Below are positions 1 to 9,022 of a DNA stretch of 64,000 nucleotides, one piece after another. A program made the position numbers and the translations under genes. Every line of letters begins with the position of its first letter. Positions within the stretch are counted from its first letter, which is position 1. The notes under the pieces are model-generated. The model had not been told where the DNA came from and did no database searches. It saw only the letters and a list, made by a program, of their open reading frames with translations. The DNA comes from UBA2767 sp965228625. Lineage in GTDB: Bacteria; Pseudomonadota; Alphaproteobacteria; Rhizobiales; Methyloligellaceae. The stretch spans positions 930,001-994,000 of the forward strand of contig OZ245829.1 in the NCBI GenBank assembly GCA_965228625.1. The letters run 5' to 3'.

Positions 1-1
1 C

Positions 2-592
2 CTCGTCACCGTCCTGCTCGGCTTCGGCCTGTCGATCCTCATCAGCCTGCCGCTCGGATTCGCGCTGACGTCTTCGCGCCATGTCTCCAACGCGATCTAT
101 CCACTTCTCGTCCTGACCCAGTCCATCCCCAAGGTCGCGCTGGCGCCGATCCTCGTCATTGCCTTGGGCGCGAACGAGCTGCCGCGGGTCGCCGTGACCT
201 TTCTCGTCGCGTTCTTTCCGCTGGTGATCGCCATTGCCACGGGTCTGCTGTCGGTTCCCGCCGATCTCATCGAGCTGAGCCGGTCCTACAAGACAAACCG
301 AATTCAGGAGCTCCTGCGCATTCGCATCCCCTACGCCATTCCGTTCATTTTCTCCGGACTGAAGGCGGCGATCGCCTTGGCAGTCGTCGGCGCCGTTGTC
401 GGCGAGTTCGTGACCTCGGACCGCGGCCTCGGCTATCTCATTCAGACATCGACGGCGTTTTTCCGAATGCCGCTTGCCTTTGGCGCCATGGTCTTGCTTT
501 CGATCATGGGGATCGTGCTGTTTCAGATTGTCGGCATCGCCGAGCGCGTGTTCTTCCCCTGGTCGTCGAGCAAGCAAGTGTTTGCAAACTAG
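2..592 (+). CDS. ABC transporter permease, NitT/TauT (SsuC) type, 5' end outside window
   Basis: The reading frame is open from base 2, so the start lies before the window; about 196 C-terminal residues are seen. It is a membrane protein with several hydrophobic helices. The cytoplasmic coupling (EAA-like) loop that contacts the ATPase is visible around 'RIRIPYAIPFIFSGLKAA', followed by 'GAVVGEFVTSDRGLGYLI', which is typical of the SsuC/TauC/NrtB permease family. It ends 33 bases before an amidohydrolase and is probably co-transcribed with it and with a hydantoinase-type enzyme. This suggests, by inference, import of a cyclic amide or pyrimidine-like compound. The solute-binding protein and ATPase would lie upstream, outside the window. 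Confidence 0.85.
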   Translation, partial: LVTVLLGFGLSILISLPLGFALTSSRHVSNAIYPLLVLTQSIPKVALAPILVIALGANELPRVAVTFLVAFFPLVIAIATGLLSVPADLIELSRSYKTNRIQELLRIRIPYAIPFIFSGLKAAIALAVVGAVVGEFVTSDRGLGYLIQTSTAFFRMPLAFGAMVLLSIMGIVLFQIVGIAERVFFPWSSSKQVFAN

Positions 593-625
593 CCCCTACC
601 AGCACCGAGCAAGGACCAGTTCCCA

Positions 626-2143
626 ATGTCGATACAGACGACAGTCATACGTTCCGGACGCCTGCTCTCCGTACCGGACCGTTCCGCGAACGCACGCGAC
701 ATCATTGTGCAGAACGGAACAATCGTGGAAATCGGCGCACCTGGCCTTGAGGTGCCGGACGGCGCAACGGAGTTCGACGCGAGCGACTTCTTGCTGATGC
801 CGGGGCTGATCAATGCGCACAGCCACGGACATGGCAGCCTGGCCAAGGGACTGGGCGACCGGTGGACGCTTGAACACCTCTTGCACGCGGGTCCATGGCT
901 TAATGGGAACCGCACGCTCGACGACAAACGCCTGACGGCGCAGCTCAATGCCGCGGAGATGGTACTGAAAGGTTGCACGGCCACCTACGATCTCTATTTC
1001 GAGTTTCCCGCGCCGACGCTTGAAGGCATGCACGCCGTCGCAAAGGGATATGAAGACGTCGGCGTACGCTCGACCCTTGCGCCCATGATGGCCGACCACA
1101 CGCTCTACACGGCCATTCCCGCGCTTCTCGAGGCTCTGCCCGAGTCGGCGCAGAAACGGCTGTCGGAGATCCGTGCAGCGCCCACCGAACAGATCCTCAA
1201 GAGTTGCCGCGCACTTCTGAACGACTGGCCGTTCGATCCGGAGCGCACGAAATTCGCACTTGCGCCGACGATTCCCTTGCACTGCAGCGATGACTTCATG
1301 ATCGGCTGCCGCGATCTCGCCCGTGACTTCGAGGTCGGACTGCACATGCACCTGTCGGAATCCCGGATACAGGTGGTGACCGGCCTTGAGCGGTACGGCA
1401 AGACGCTCACGGCTCATCTCGACGAGCTCGGCATGCTGACCCCGCGTTTCACGGGCGCGCATTGCGTGTGGCTTGATGACGATGACATAAAGCGGTTTGC
1501 GGACAACGGGTGTTCGATCGCCCACAATCCGGGAAGCAACCTGCGGCTTGGAAACGGCATAGCCCCGGCCCGCCGGATGATCGATCACGGCGTCAATGTC
1601 GGCATCGGCACGGACGGTTGCCAATGCGCCGACCACCAGAACATGTTCGAGGCCATGCGCTTTGCCTCGTTCGTCTCCCGCATCGCCCATCCCGATACGA
1701 ACTCTTGGGTCGAGACATCCGAGGCGATCGAGATGGCGACCCGGGGCAGCGCAAGGACGCTCGGGTTCGGCGAATCGATCGGACATATCGCTCCGGGCGC
1801 GAAGGCCGATATCGTCTTCTGCGATCTTGCCAACATCAACTTCGTGCCACTGAACGACCCGGTCAATCAACTCGTGCATACGGAAGACAGCTCTGCCGTG
1901 CACAGCGTGATGGTGGACGGACGGTTCATCCTGAAGGACCGACAGTTCATGACGATCGACTATGAAAAACTGCGGCGGGACGCGGAAGCGGCGAGCGAGC
2001 GGCTTCTTGCCGCCAACGCCGAGGCCGGAGAGTTTGCGGCCGGGCTTGAAGGCTACGTCTCGCAATTCTGTGTTGGATTGGCGGAGAAACCGTATCACGT
2101 CCACCGCTGGGCGACGGACCCGAAAATGGGCCGAATGATCTGA
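626..2143 (+). CDS. Amidohydrolase of the AtzA/TrzN/cytosine deaminase-like group
   Basis: A 505-residue metal-dependent hydrolase, probably cytoplasmic. Visible metal-site residues are the N-terminal HxH (H65 and H67 in NAHSHGHG), a histidine in GLHMHLSES (near 242), H279 in GAHC, and the catalytic aspartate in GTDG (near 330). The C-terminal signature 'GHIAPGAKADIVF' is common to aminohydrolases such as guanine deaminase and TrzN. The length fits the family (450-500). It sits between an ABC permease and a dihydropyrimidinase-like gene, which suggests deamination or dechlorination-type hydrolysis of an N-heterocycle, but the substrate cannot be read from the sequence. Confidence 0.88.
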   Translation: MSIQTTVIRSGRLLSVPDRSANARDIIVQNGTIVEIGAPGLEVPDGATEFDASDFLLMPGLINAHSHGHGSLAKGLGDRWTLEHLLHAGPWLNGNRTLDDKRLTAQLNAAEMVLKGCTATYDLYFEFPAPTLEGMHAVAKGYEDVGVRSTLAPMMADHTLYTAIPALLEALPESAQKRLSEIRAAPTEQILKSCRALLNDWPFDPERTKFALAPTIPLHCSDDFMIGCRDLARDFEVGLHMHLSESRIQVVTGLERYGKTLTAHLDELGMLTPRFTGAHCVWLDDDDIKRFADNGCSIAHNPGSNLRLGNGIAPARRMIDHGVNVGIGTDGCQCADHQNMFEAMRFASFVSRIAHPDTNSWVETSEAIEMATRGSARTLGFGESIGHIAPGAKADIVFCDLANINFVPLNDPVNQLVHTEDSSAVHSVMVDGRFILKDRQFMTIDYEKLRRDAEAASERLLAANAEAGEFAAGLEGYVSQFCVGLAEKPYHVHRWATDPKMGRMI

Positions 2144-2160
2144 ACTTGAGGACAAAAACA

Positions 2161-3627
2161 ATGAGTGAATTCGATCTCACAGTTCGTGGCGGAACCATCG
2201 TCACGGCGGCCGGCGAAACCAAAAGCGACATCGGCGTCAAGGACGGCGTGATCACCGAGATTGCCGATGGCCTCGCACCGGGCACAACGGACATCGACGC
2301 GAGCGGCAAGCTCGTTTTTCCGGGCGGCATCGACGGCCACTGCCACATTGAGCAACTGTCCTCGTTCGGGCTGATGAATGCGGATGATTTCTACACGGCG
2401 AGCGTCACCGCCGCCCACGGCGGTACGACGACCGTCGTTCCGTTCGCCGCGCAGCACCGTGGCCAATCCATCTCGGAGGTCGTCAGCGCATACCGTCAGC
2501 TCGCGGCGGAAAAAGCGGCAATCGACTATCACTTCCACATTATCATCACCGACCCGACCGAGGACGTTCTCACCAAGGAGTTGCCGCCACTCATCGAGAG
2601 CGGTTTTCATACGCTGAAGATCTTCTTCACATACGACCTGATGAAGGTGGATGACTACCAGACGCTTCAGGTGATGGAGGTGGCGCGCAAGCACGGGGCG
2701 CTGATCGTTGCCCATGCGGAGAACAACGACATGATCCGCTGGACGATCGAAAAGCTCGTCAATGGTGGCCATACCGAGCCGAAATTCCACGCCGTCAGCC
2801 ACCCGCGCCTTGCTGAGGCGGAGGCGGTCCATCGCGCGATTATCCTGGCGCGTTTCATCGACGTGCCGATCAAGATCTTTCACGTCACCACCCGCGAGGC
2901 CATGGAGGAGATCCGGCGCGCGCAGGATGCCGGCTTCAAGGTCTACGCTGAAACCTGCACACAGTACCTTGTCCTCACCGCCGACGACCTCGACCGCCCG
3001 GGCAGCGAAGGCGCGAAGTATTGCTGCAGCCCGCCGCTGCGCGATGAGGCCGACGTGGAGGCCATGTGGCAGGGGCTCTCCGACGGCACCTTTCAGGCGC
3101 TCAGCTCCGATCACGCGCCATACGCCTATGACGAGACCGGCAAACTGACCATGGGCGACAACCCGACATTCAAGCAGATCCCCAACGGCCTACCCGGGCT
3201 GGAACTGCGAATGCCGATCCTGTTCTCCGAAGGCGTGAAGAAGGGCCGCATCGATCTGCCGAAATTCGTCGAGCTGACATCGACCGGCGTCGCCCGCCTC
3301 TACGGGCTCTACCCGCAAAAGGGCGAGATCGCGATCGGGTCCGATGCCGACATCGCAGTCTGGGATCCGGAGACAAAGAAGACCATCACCGACGACATGG
3401 TCCACGACAACACCGGCTACACGCCCTTCGCCGGCCACACCATCGACGGATGGCCGACCTGCGTCATCAGCCGCGGTCGCGTCATCGTCCGGGACGGGGT
3501 CGAGGACATGACGCCGGGCTCCGGGCGGATCGCCAAGCGTGAACTCTCAGACGAGGCGAAGCCGCTCGGACGCATCGCACCGGAGATGGACAAGGAGAAG
3601 AACTTCGGCGTTCAGTTGCTGGATTAG
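2161..3627 (+). CDS. Dihydropyrimidinase / D-hydantoinase family protein
   Basis: A 488-residue cyclic amidohydrolase that would open hydantoin or dihydropyrimidine rings. The binuclear site is visible: HxH at 60/62 (GHCHIEQ), the lysine expected to be carboxylated at K153 (LKIFFTYD), H185 (VAHAEN), H241 (IFHVTTRE) and D317 (SSDHAPY). The ATG at 2161 is chosen because a GAGG Shine-Dalgarno lies about 10 bases upstream; an in-frame TTG at 2146 is a weaker alternative. The gene follows the amidohydrolase by 17 bases and likely shares its transcript. Allantoinase is less likely, given the HCHIEQ motif and overall match to hydantoinases. Confidence 0.9.
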   Translation: MSEFDLTVRGGTIVTAAGETKSDIGVKDGVITEIADGLAPGTTDIDASGKLVFPGGIDGHCHIEQLSSFGLMNADDFYTASVTAAHGGTTTVVPFAAQHRGQSISEVVSAYRQLAAEKAAIDYHFHIIITDPTEDVLTKELPPLIESGFHTLKIFFTYDLMKVDDYQTLQVMEVARKHGALIVAHAENNDMIRWTIEKLVNGGHTEPKFHAVSHPRLAEAEAVHRAIILARFIDVPIKIFHVTTREAMEEIRRAQDAGFKVYAETCTQYLVLTADDLDRPGSEGAKYCCSPPLRDEADVEAMWQGLSDGTFQALSSDHAPYAYDETGKLTMGDNPTFKQIPNGLPGLELRMPILFSEGVKKGRIDLPKFVELTSTGVARLYGLYPQKGEIAIGSDADIAVWDPETKKTITDDMVHDNTGYTPFAGHTIDGWPTCVISRGRVIVRDGVEDMTPGSGRIAKRELSDEAKPLGRIAPEMDKEKNFGVQLLD

Positions 3628-3673
3628 CGCCTTTTCGCTGATCTGTATCGAAAAGGCTCTAAGATGCCGAGCG

Positions 3674-4159
3674 ATGGTGCAGCTTCTCATTGTCTATCAT
3701 TCGAAAACGGGCGGCAGCCGGCAAATGGCCGAGGCTGCGGCGGCGGCCGCGCGCAAAGAGGCACCGACCGTTCTCAAGGCGGCCGGCCAGGCCGGTCCCG
3801 ATGATCTGCTGCGGTCGGATGGCTACATTTTCTGCGCGCCGGAGAACCTCGCCGCAATCGCCGGCGTGATGAAGGACTTCTACGACAGGTGCTATTACCC
3901 AGTGCTGGGACGCATCGAGGGACGACCCTACGCCCAGATGATCTGCGCGGGCTCCGACGGTGAGAACGCGGCACGCCAGACCGCCCGCATCGCGACAGGC
4001 TGGCGGCTCAAGGAAGTTCAACCACCCTTGATCGTCTGCACCCATGCGCAGACGCCGGAACAGATCCTTGCCGAAAAAACCATCCCCGAGGAGCAACTTG
4101 CCCTCTGTCGCGACCTGGGCGCGGCGCTCGCCGCGGGCATGAGCATGGGCGTCTTCTAG
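3674..4159 (+). CDS. Flavodoxin / NAD(P)H-dependent oxidoreductase-like protein
   Basis: 161 residues. The N-terminus 'LLIVYHSKTGGSRQMAEAA' has the beta strand plus phosphate-binding loop S-K-T-G-G-S of the flavodoxin fold, which binds FMN phosphate. A second loop, 'YIFCAPENLAAIAGVMKDFYD', matches the family's 50s-type loop. The start at 3674 is the first ATG that gives the flavodoxin strand; upstream in-frame codons read through intergenic sequence. It lies 46 bases after the hydantoinase-like gene on the same strand and may be its last operon member. It could be an electron carrier or a quinone or nitro reductase. Confidence 0.8.
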   Translation: MVQLLIVYHSKTGGSRQMAEAAAAAARKEAPTVLKAAGQAGPDDLLRSDGYIFCAPENLAAIAGVMKDFYDRCYYPVLGRIEGRPYAQMICAGSDGENAARQTARIATGWRLKEVQPPLIVCTHAQTPEQILAEKTIPEEQLALCRDLGAALAAGMSMGVF

Positions 4160-4175
4160 TCAGCGGACCACAACA

Positions 4176-4634
4176 CTATTGCTTTTTCACCCGGTAATCC
4201 TGGTGGCAGCCCTTGCAGGTCCTGGCCATCTCACCGAACAGGGCCCTGGCGGCGTCGGTTCCTTTTTCGGCGTCGGCCTGCAATGCCGCTGCATGGGCAC
4301 GCAAGGCCCGTGCGCTTGCCTCGAATCCGTTCCATTCGGTCCAGATCCTGGGACTTGCCTCGCTTGGATGATCGGTGCTGCCCTCCGGAAAGCTCGGGGC
4401 GATGTTCGTGGCGTGGTCCGCGATCGCCCCGGCTGCCTTCGCCACATCTGCCGGGTCGTAAGTGCTCGTCCCCTCGATCATCGGCTTGAGCGCCTTCATC
4501 TGCGCGGCAATGCCTTTCATCAGCTCCATACGTTCCTTGACCACGCCGGTGGCGCCTTCGTGGGCAAACGCCGCCCCGCCAAAAACAAAGGCAGCGCCAC
4601 AAATGGTCAAAGCAGTGCGAACCGGAAATCTCAT
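4176..4634 (-). CDS. Cytochrome c' (secreted class II c-type cytochrome)
   Basis: 152 residues beginning with a Sec signal peptide (cleavage probably after AFA, near residue 24). The single haem-binding motif CKGCH lies 9 residues from the C-terminus (140-144), the diagnostic position for the four-helix cytochrome c' family rather than class I cytochromes. The basic tail YRVKKQ is also typical. The protein is periplasmic, and relatives bind NO or transfer electrons. The ATG at 4634 is chosen because the signal peptide starts there; a longer frame from 4697 has no signal. It converges with the flavodoxin-like gene, with stop codons 16 bases apart. Confidence 0.92.
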   Translation of the reverse strand: MRFPVRTALTICGAAFVFGGAAFAHEGATGVVKERMELMKGIAAQMKALKPMIEGTSTYDPADVAKAAGAIADHATNIAPSFPEGSTDHPSEASPRIWTEWNGFEASARALRAHAAALQADAEKGTDAARALFGEMARTCKGCHQDYRVKKQ

Positions 4635-4775
4635 TGGATACTTGCCTTGCGGTATTCGTCCGTCGCCCTCTCTGAACGAGGATTCGCAATTGCGCAAGTC
4701 AAGTCATGTGAGAGCAATTCCTCACGGACGCGCGAACACCATCTTGCGAAACGTCGGGCCTTGGACACCGCTTCG

Positions 4776-5018
4776 CTAGCGCTCCTCTTTTCGCCGCACG
4801 AACTGGACGAACCGGTGCTCCTTCCAGTCCCGGAACTCGCAGTTGTTCCTGTCGGCAAGCTCCTGGAGTTCCGCCACCAGATCGGAGGGCAATTCCTGCT
4901 CGACGAGCTTCTCGATCATCCCTTCGATGACCTCGTAGTTCACCGTCACGCCAAAGCCCGGGGGCGTGTCTTCCAGCGACGCGCCTATGCTGTAAAGCGT
5001 GAATGCTCTCATGATCAT
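4776..5018 (-). CDS. Small hypothetical protein (80 aa)
   Basis: The family was not recognised. The frame starts ATG-ATC-ATG with a strong Shine-Dalgarno (GAGGAGA) six bases before, which argues that it is real. The protein is soluble and acidic to mixed, with a central helix-like stretch (VIEGMIEKLVEQELPSDL) and a basic C-terminus (RKEER), and it has no signal or membrane segment. It lies 141 bases upstream of the cytochrome c' gene on the same strand. No overlapping frame on either strand has better coding character. Confidence 0.6.
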   Translation of the reverse strand: MIMRAFTLYSIGASLEDTPPGFGVTVNYEVIEGMIEKLVEQELPSDLVAELQELADRNNCEFRDWKEHRFVQFVRRKEER

Positions 5019-5254
5019 CGGGCAATCTCCTCGCGGGCCAACCTCTGTTACGCCTTTCTATCTCGCGCCCGCTCCGGCGCGTTGATGTGGGTCAACGCGG
5101 CCGAAGGCCGGTGCGCGCTTCAGGGGCATCGCCAAAGGCAACCGGGCGCGTATTCGTTCCTCGGTCAGTGCGGATAGAGTCGAAGATGGACGCGCCGGAG
5201 AGCTTCGGCGTTCAGGTATTCGGACGGGGTCGAGCGACGCCCATCTCGCTGGCC

Positions 5255-6832
5255 CTACGGTTGCACCTGCAAGGCCGCAGACGGGGCTTTGAGTTTTGCG
5301 CGACGATTGATGGCCTGATCGCCGGCGGACAGTTCGAGGCTGTCGGGCAGCGGGGCGAGGTCGAAACCGAAGACACGGCGCCTGCGTTCACGATATTCAG
5401 ACAGTCGATCACGGCGTACGCGCGCCACCCCACCGACACCGGGGTGCATTCTCATCCTGCCGAAGACATGGAATATGGCAGGACCCACGATACCGGCCAT
5501 GCGGTGGGCATGCGCCCTGAAATCCCGGCCAAGGCCCCACCTGCGCACAGCTCCGGCGATGTGACGCACGCTGTGGAAGCGGTGGAAACACCGGTACATG
5601 TTTTCAGTCAGTTCTTTTTCGGAGAGATGCGGGTGCGCCCAGGTCAGGCTGCTGGCGTCAAAACGATCGAGGTTCGGCTCGGTGATCAGGCCCCTTGATC
5701 TGAAGTCATCATATTGCTCCGTGCCCGGCAACGGCGTCAGGATATAGAAGGTCGCGAAATCCGGCGACATGCCCTGCAACGCCGTCATGTGCGCCTCGAT
5801 GTTGTCCAGCGTATCGTCGGGAAAGCCGAGAATGCTGGAGAACAGCGTCAGAATGCGCGCCTGTCGACACTGCTGAATGATCGTTTCGTAGTGTTCCAGT
5901 CGATTGTGGTTCTTGCCGGCCCCGCGCAGGGCGGCGACGTCGAACGACTCAACCCCCAGAAGCATCATGAAGCAGCCCGCGCGTCCCATGAGCCTGATCA
6001 ATCCCGGCTGCTTCGCGACCTGCGTGTCGCACTGAACGAAAAACGGGAGCTGAAGATTCTCCGCGATCATCGCCTCCAGCAACTCGGGCGCATCGGGGTA
6101 TTTGTTGAAATTGTCCGACGTGAACATGACCATCCTGGCGCCGGCACCTTTGGCCCGCCGCAGGGTCTCGAGCGTGGTCTCGACCGGCTGGCTGCGGATC
6201 GCACGGCCGGCGATCTTGATGACCGAGCAAAAGCTGCATTTGTACGGACATCCGCGCGCCGGATAGACGCAGATGAGCCGGTAGAGGCTGCGTTTGAGCT
6301 CCCTGGCGCTCGGCGCCATGAGCGGGGGCGGTTCGAGGGTCTTCTGCCAGCGGGCGTCGTGGCCGTATGTCGGCTTGAGACCGCCGCGGATCGCGTCCTT
6401 GAGGATTTCCGGCCAGATCATCTCGGCTTCGGAAAGCGCAAAACTGATTCCGTCGACGCCCTGGGCGTCGCCTGTATCGCACGTCATGGCATGTGGACCG
6501 CCAATCACGCTCAGCGCGCCGCCCTTTTCACGCGCAAATGCCGCCAGATCGAGGGCGCGATGAAACTGGTGACTCTGCACACCGACGAGCGCCAATAGTG
6601 TCGGCGTATCCCGGTCGCGCAAGAGATCGAGGTAGCGAAGATCCGTTTCGAGATGCTCGTCGAAGCTCGCGGTCTCTATCTTGCAGTTATCGATGTGGCT
6701 GGGGGTCAGACTGTGAATATAGGGCGCGGTGGCATTGGGAATGGTCGTTCGCCGGTAGCGCTCGACATATCCATCGGGCAGGTATTTGCTCGGCTTGATG
6801 ATGACCACTCGTAAGCGGCCGGTCTCACTCAT
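5255..6832 (-). CDS. Radical SAM protein with N-terminal cobalamin-binding-like domain
   Basis: About 525 residues. The 4Fe-4S/SAM motif CxxxCxxC is present as GCPYKCSFCS near residue 215. The N-terminal 190 residues (starting RVVIIKPSKYLPDG) resemble the Rossmann-like B12-binding domain of the Elp3/MiaB/NifB-like B12-radical-SAM group, with the strand 'ALSVIGGPHAM'. The later segment 'FATFYILTPLPGTEQYDDF' is typical of this family, which includes hopanoid (HpnJ/P-like) and lipid-modifying enzymes. The start at 6832 places the conserved N-terminus correctly. The classical DxHxxG cobalamin motif was not found. It lies 183 bases downstream of tctA; a functional link is not evident. Confidence 0.85.
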   Translation of the reverse strand: MSETGRLRVVIIKPSKYLPDGYVERYRRTTIPNATAPYIHSLTPSHIDNCKIETASFDEHLETDLRYLDLLRDRDTPTLLALVGVQSHQFHRALDLAAFAREKGGALSVIGGPHAMTCDTGDAQGVDGISFALSEAEMIWPEILKDAIRGGLKPTYGHDARWQKTLEPPPLMAPSARELKRSLYRLICVYPARGCPYKCSFCSVIKIAGRAIRSQPVETTLETLRRAKGAGARMVMFTSDNFNKYPDAPELLEAMIAENLQLPFFVQCDTQVAKQPGLIRLMGRAGCFMMLLGVESFDVAALRGAGKNHNRLEHYETIIQQCRQARILTLFSSILGFPDDTLDNIEAHMTALQGMSPDFATFYILTPLPGTEQYDDFRSRGLITEPNLDRFDASSLTWAHPHLSEKELTENMYRCFHRFHSVRHIAGAVRRWGLGRDFRAHAHRMAGIVGPAIFHVFGRMRMHPGVGGVARVRRDRLSEYRERRRRVFGFDLAPLPDSLELSAGDQAINRRAKLKAPSAALQVQP

Positions 6833-7015
6833 GACGCAGTTCCACTTGTCGGCGACGGCGTGACTGCTCAAGCAGGCCGGGCGGGCGTTCTGCCGTTGCG
6901 GACCTGTTGTCGGATGACGCTGGACCGCTTCGTCAGAACGTGTTCGGCAAGCTTCTGAAGATACTGATCTTTCGATTTGGTCAAATTTGGGCGTTCGGTG
7001 GATGCACGCCTTCAA

Positions 7016-8497
7016 TCAGGACTCGCGCCGGGAAAACCATTTCACGATGACCGGGCTGAACAGTCCGAGAAAGGCGAGAACGAAGAACAACAGGGCGAGT
7101 GGCTGCGTGAACATCAGCCACCATTGGCCGTCGAACATTTTCAGCGAGTTCTGCAGGTTCGTCTCAACCATCTCGCCAAGGATCAGGCCGACGGCGATCG
7201 GCGCAACGGCGAAACCGTGCCGTCTGGCCAGGAACCCGATCACACCGAAGATCAACACGATCCAGACATCCAGCAGCGAGGAATTGAGGGCATAGGCGCC
7301 GATCGTGGCGAGCGCGAAGACAACCGGCCAGAGCACTTGCAACGGCACCAGTGAAATACGCGCGAACAGTTTCGCCGCGTAGAGGCCCATCGCCAGGAAC
7401 ATGATGTTCGCGAGCATCATCGCGCCGAAGATCTGATAGACCTTGTCCACCTGCTCGGTGAACAGATAGGGACCTGGACGCAGACCGTGGACCAGGAGGC
7501 CGACAAGGATCACCGCCGTCGTTCCGCTACCCGGTATGCCGAGCACCATCGTCGGAACCATCGCGCCGCCGGTCGCCGCGTTGTTGGCGGCCTCCGCACC
7601 GGCAATGCCCTCGATCGATCCTTTTCCGAACTCCTCCTTGTTCTTCGACCAGCGCCGCGCTTCGGCATAGCCGATCATTGAAGCGACCGTCGCGCCTTCG
7701 GCAGGTAGAATGCCGATGAATGTGCCGATCCCGCAGGACCGCGTAACCGTCTTCCATATCCGCTTGTAGTCTTCCCGCGTCGGCAGTTTCACCGCCTTCA
7801 TGACGATCGTATCGAACGCCAGATTGACGTGCCTCGACTGAACCAGCAGCTCGGACATGGCGAACAGGCCGATGAACACGGGCACGAAGCCAAGGCCCTC
7901 ATAAAGCTCGTAGTTGCCGAACATGAACCGTTCGACACCGGTCGTCGGTTCCGCGCCAATGGTCGCCAGCCAGACGCCGAAGATGCCGCCGATCAGGTTC
8001 CGGACGGTGCCGCCTGAACTGATGGTCGCGAGCATCGAGAGACCAAACAGGGTCAGCGCGAAGTATTCAGGCGGACGAAACTCGTAGGCGACGCGGGCGA
8101 GGATCGGTGCGGCGAAACACAAGACGATGACGGAAAACACACCGCCAATCGTGCTGGAGACGACGGCGATGCCCAAAGCCCTCCCCGCTTCGCCGCGTTT
8201 GGCAAGCGGATAGCCGTCAAATGTGGTTGCCGCGGCTGCCGCCGTTCCGGGCGTATTGATCAGGATGGCCGTGATCGAGCCGGCAAATGTGGCGGAGACA
8301 TATATCGTTGCCAGCACCGCGATCGCGTTGACAGGCTCCATGGTCAGCGTGAACGGCAGCAAAAGGGCAGCCCCCGTCGTGGCGCCGAGACCCGGGAGAA
8401 CGCCAATCACCACGCCGATGATCGTGGTGATGAAAATCAGGAATATGAGATAGGGGTCGAGAAACACGGACCCCATTGCCTGGAGAGCGTCAATCAT
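7016..8497 (-). CDS. tctA: Tripartite tricarboxylate transporter, large permease TctA
   Basis: A 493-residue inner-membrane protein with about 12 hydrophobic segments. It carries the TctA family signatures 'GVVIGVLPGLGATTGAALLLP' near the N-terminus and the repeat-like 'GIGTFIGILPAEGATVASMIGY' in mid-protein, then 'GIPGSGTTAVILVGLL'. Together with TctB and the periplasmic TctC it takes up a carboxylated substrate, driven by an ion gradient. It is the last gene of a tctC-tctB-tctA operon, 9 bases after tctB. The substrate is inferred to be an acid sugar or sugar acid because of the divergent catabolic operon at 11.0-15.1 kb. Confidence 0.95.
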   Translation of the reverse strand: MIDALQAMGSVFLDPYLIFLIFITTIIGVVIGVLPGLGATTGAALLLPFTLTMEPVNAIAVLATIYVSATFAGSITAILINTPGTAAAAATTFDGYPLAKRGEAGRALGIAVVSSTIGGVFSVIVLCFAAPILARVAYEFRPPEYFALTLFGLSMLATISSGGTVRNLIGGIFGVWLATIGAEPTTGVERFMFGNYELYEGLGFVPVFIGLFAMSELLVQSRHVNLAFDTIVMKAVKLPTREDYKRIWKTVTRSCGIGTFIGILPAEGATVASMIGYAEARRWSKNKEEFGKGSIEGIAGAEAANNAATGGAMVPTMVLGIPGSGTTAVILVGLLVHGLRPGPYLFTEQVDKVYQIFGAMMLANIMFLAMGLYAAKLFARISLVPLQVLWPVVFALATIGAYALNSSLLDVWIVLIFGVIGFLARRHGFAVAPIAVGLILGEMVETNLQNSLKMFDGQWWLMFTQPLALLFFVLAFLGLFSPVIVKWFSRRES

Positions 8498-8506
8498 GCG
8501 CTCCCC

Positions 8507-8962
8507 CTAACCATAGTACCAGTTGGTCAGCAGACCGCGCGGAAACCGCACCCGCAGCACCGTGTCGAAAAGGAAGAATATGGCGATCGGCGTCGTCAGG
8601 CCCACGAGCCCCGCGACAAGGATACGCCTCTCGCCCCACAGCAGGCACATCAGAAACACGACCACGGCGGTTGCGATCAGCATGTCGACGTAAGTGGTGA
8701 GAAGGTAGAACAGGACGAAGAGCGCGATCGAGCCCCACGTCCGCACGCCTTCAAGCTTGATTTTCTCGGGCGGCGAAGATCGGTATTGCCAGGCGAGAAA
8801 CCCCGCCAGGACAACACAGATCGCCATGAGAAAGATGGGAAAGACCCGCGGCTGCATGCTGTGACCGACGATCATCGGCGGCGACAGATCGAGATGCAAC
8901 GCACTCCAGGTCACGGCGGCGGCAAACACCGTGATAATCCCGGGTATTGCGAAATGCGGCAT
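8507..8962 (-). CDS. tctB: Tripartite tricarboxylate transporter, small permease TctB
   Basis: 151 residues with four predicted membrane helices, the usual size and topology for TctB. Helix-rich segments include 'ALFVLFYLLTTYVDMLIATAVVVFL' and 'FLMAICVVLAGFLAWQY'. It lies between tctC and tctA in the standard order. The 60-base gap before it contains a perfect hairpin (8974-8999) that probably lowers permease expression relative to the binding protein. TctB sequences diverge quickly, so the assignment rests on topology, size and context. Confidence 0.9.
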   Translation of the reverse strand: MPHFAIPGIITVFAAAVTWSALHLDLSPPMIVGHSMQPRVFPIFLMAICVVLAGFLAWQYRSSPPEKIKLEGVRTWGSIALFVLFYLLTTYVDMLIATAVVVFLMCLLWGERRILVAGLVGLTTPIAIFFLFDTVLRVRFPRGLLTNWYYG

Positions 8963-8973
8963 GACAGGCGTGA

Positions 8974-8999
8974 ACGGTGCCTCGGTCCGGAGGCACCGT
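8974..8999 (-). terminator. Intercistronic hairpin between tctC and tctB
   Basis: A perfect 10-bp stem (ACGGTGCCTC / GAGGCACCGT) with a 6-base loop lies directly after the tctC stop codon. It has no following U tract, so full termination is doubtful. Hairpins here usually protect the upstream binding-protein mRNA or attenuate read-through. Confidence 0.6.
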
Positions 9000-9022
9000 C
9001 CTCCTTGCGGTCTATCGACGGT

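Noticed and set aside
596..2161. 521-codon minus-strand open frame
   Set aside because: It is antisense to the amidohydrolase with its motifs intact; it has no recognisable domains and results from high GC codon bias.
4179..5177. 332-codon plus-strand open frame over the cytochrome c' gene
   Set aside because: It is antisense to a protein with signal peptide and CKGCH haem motif; no motifs of its own.
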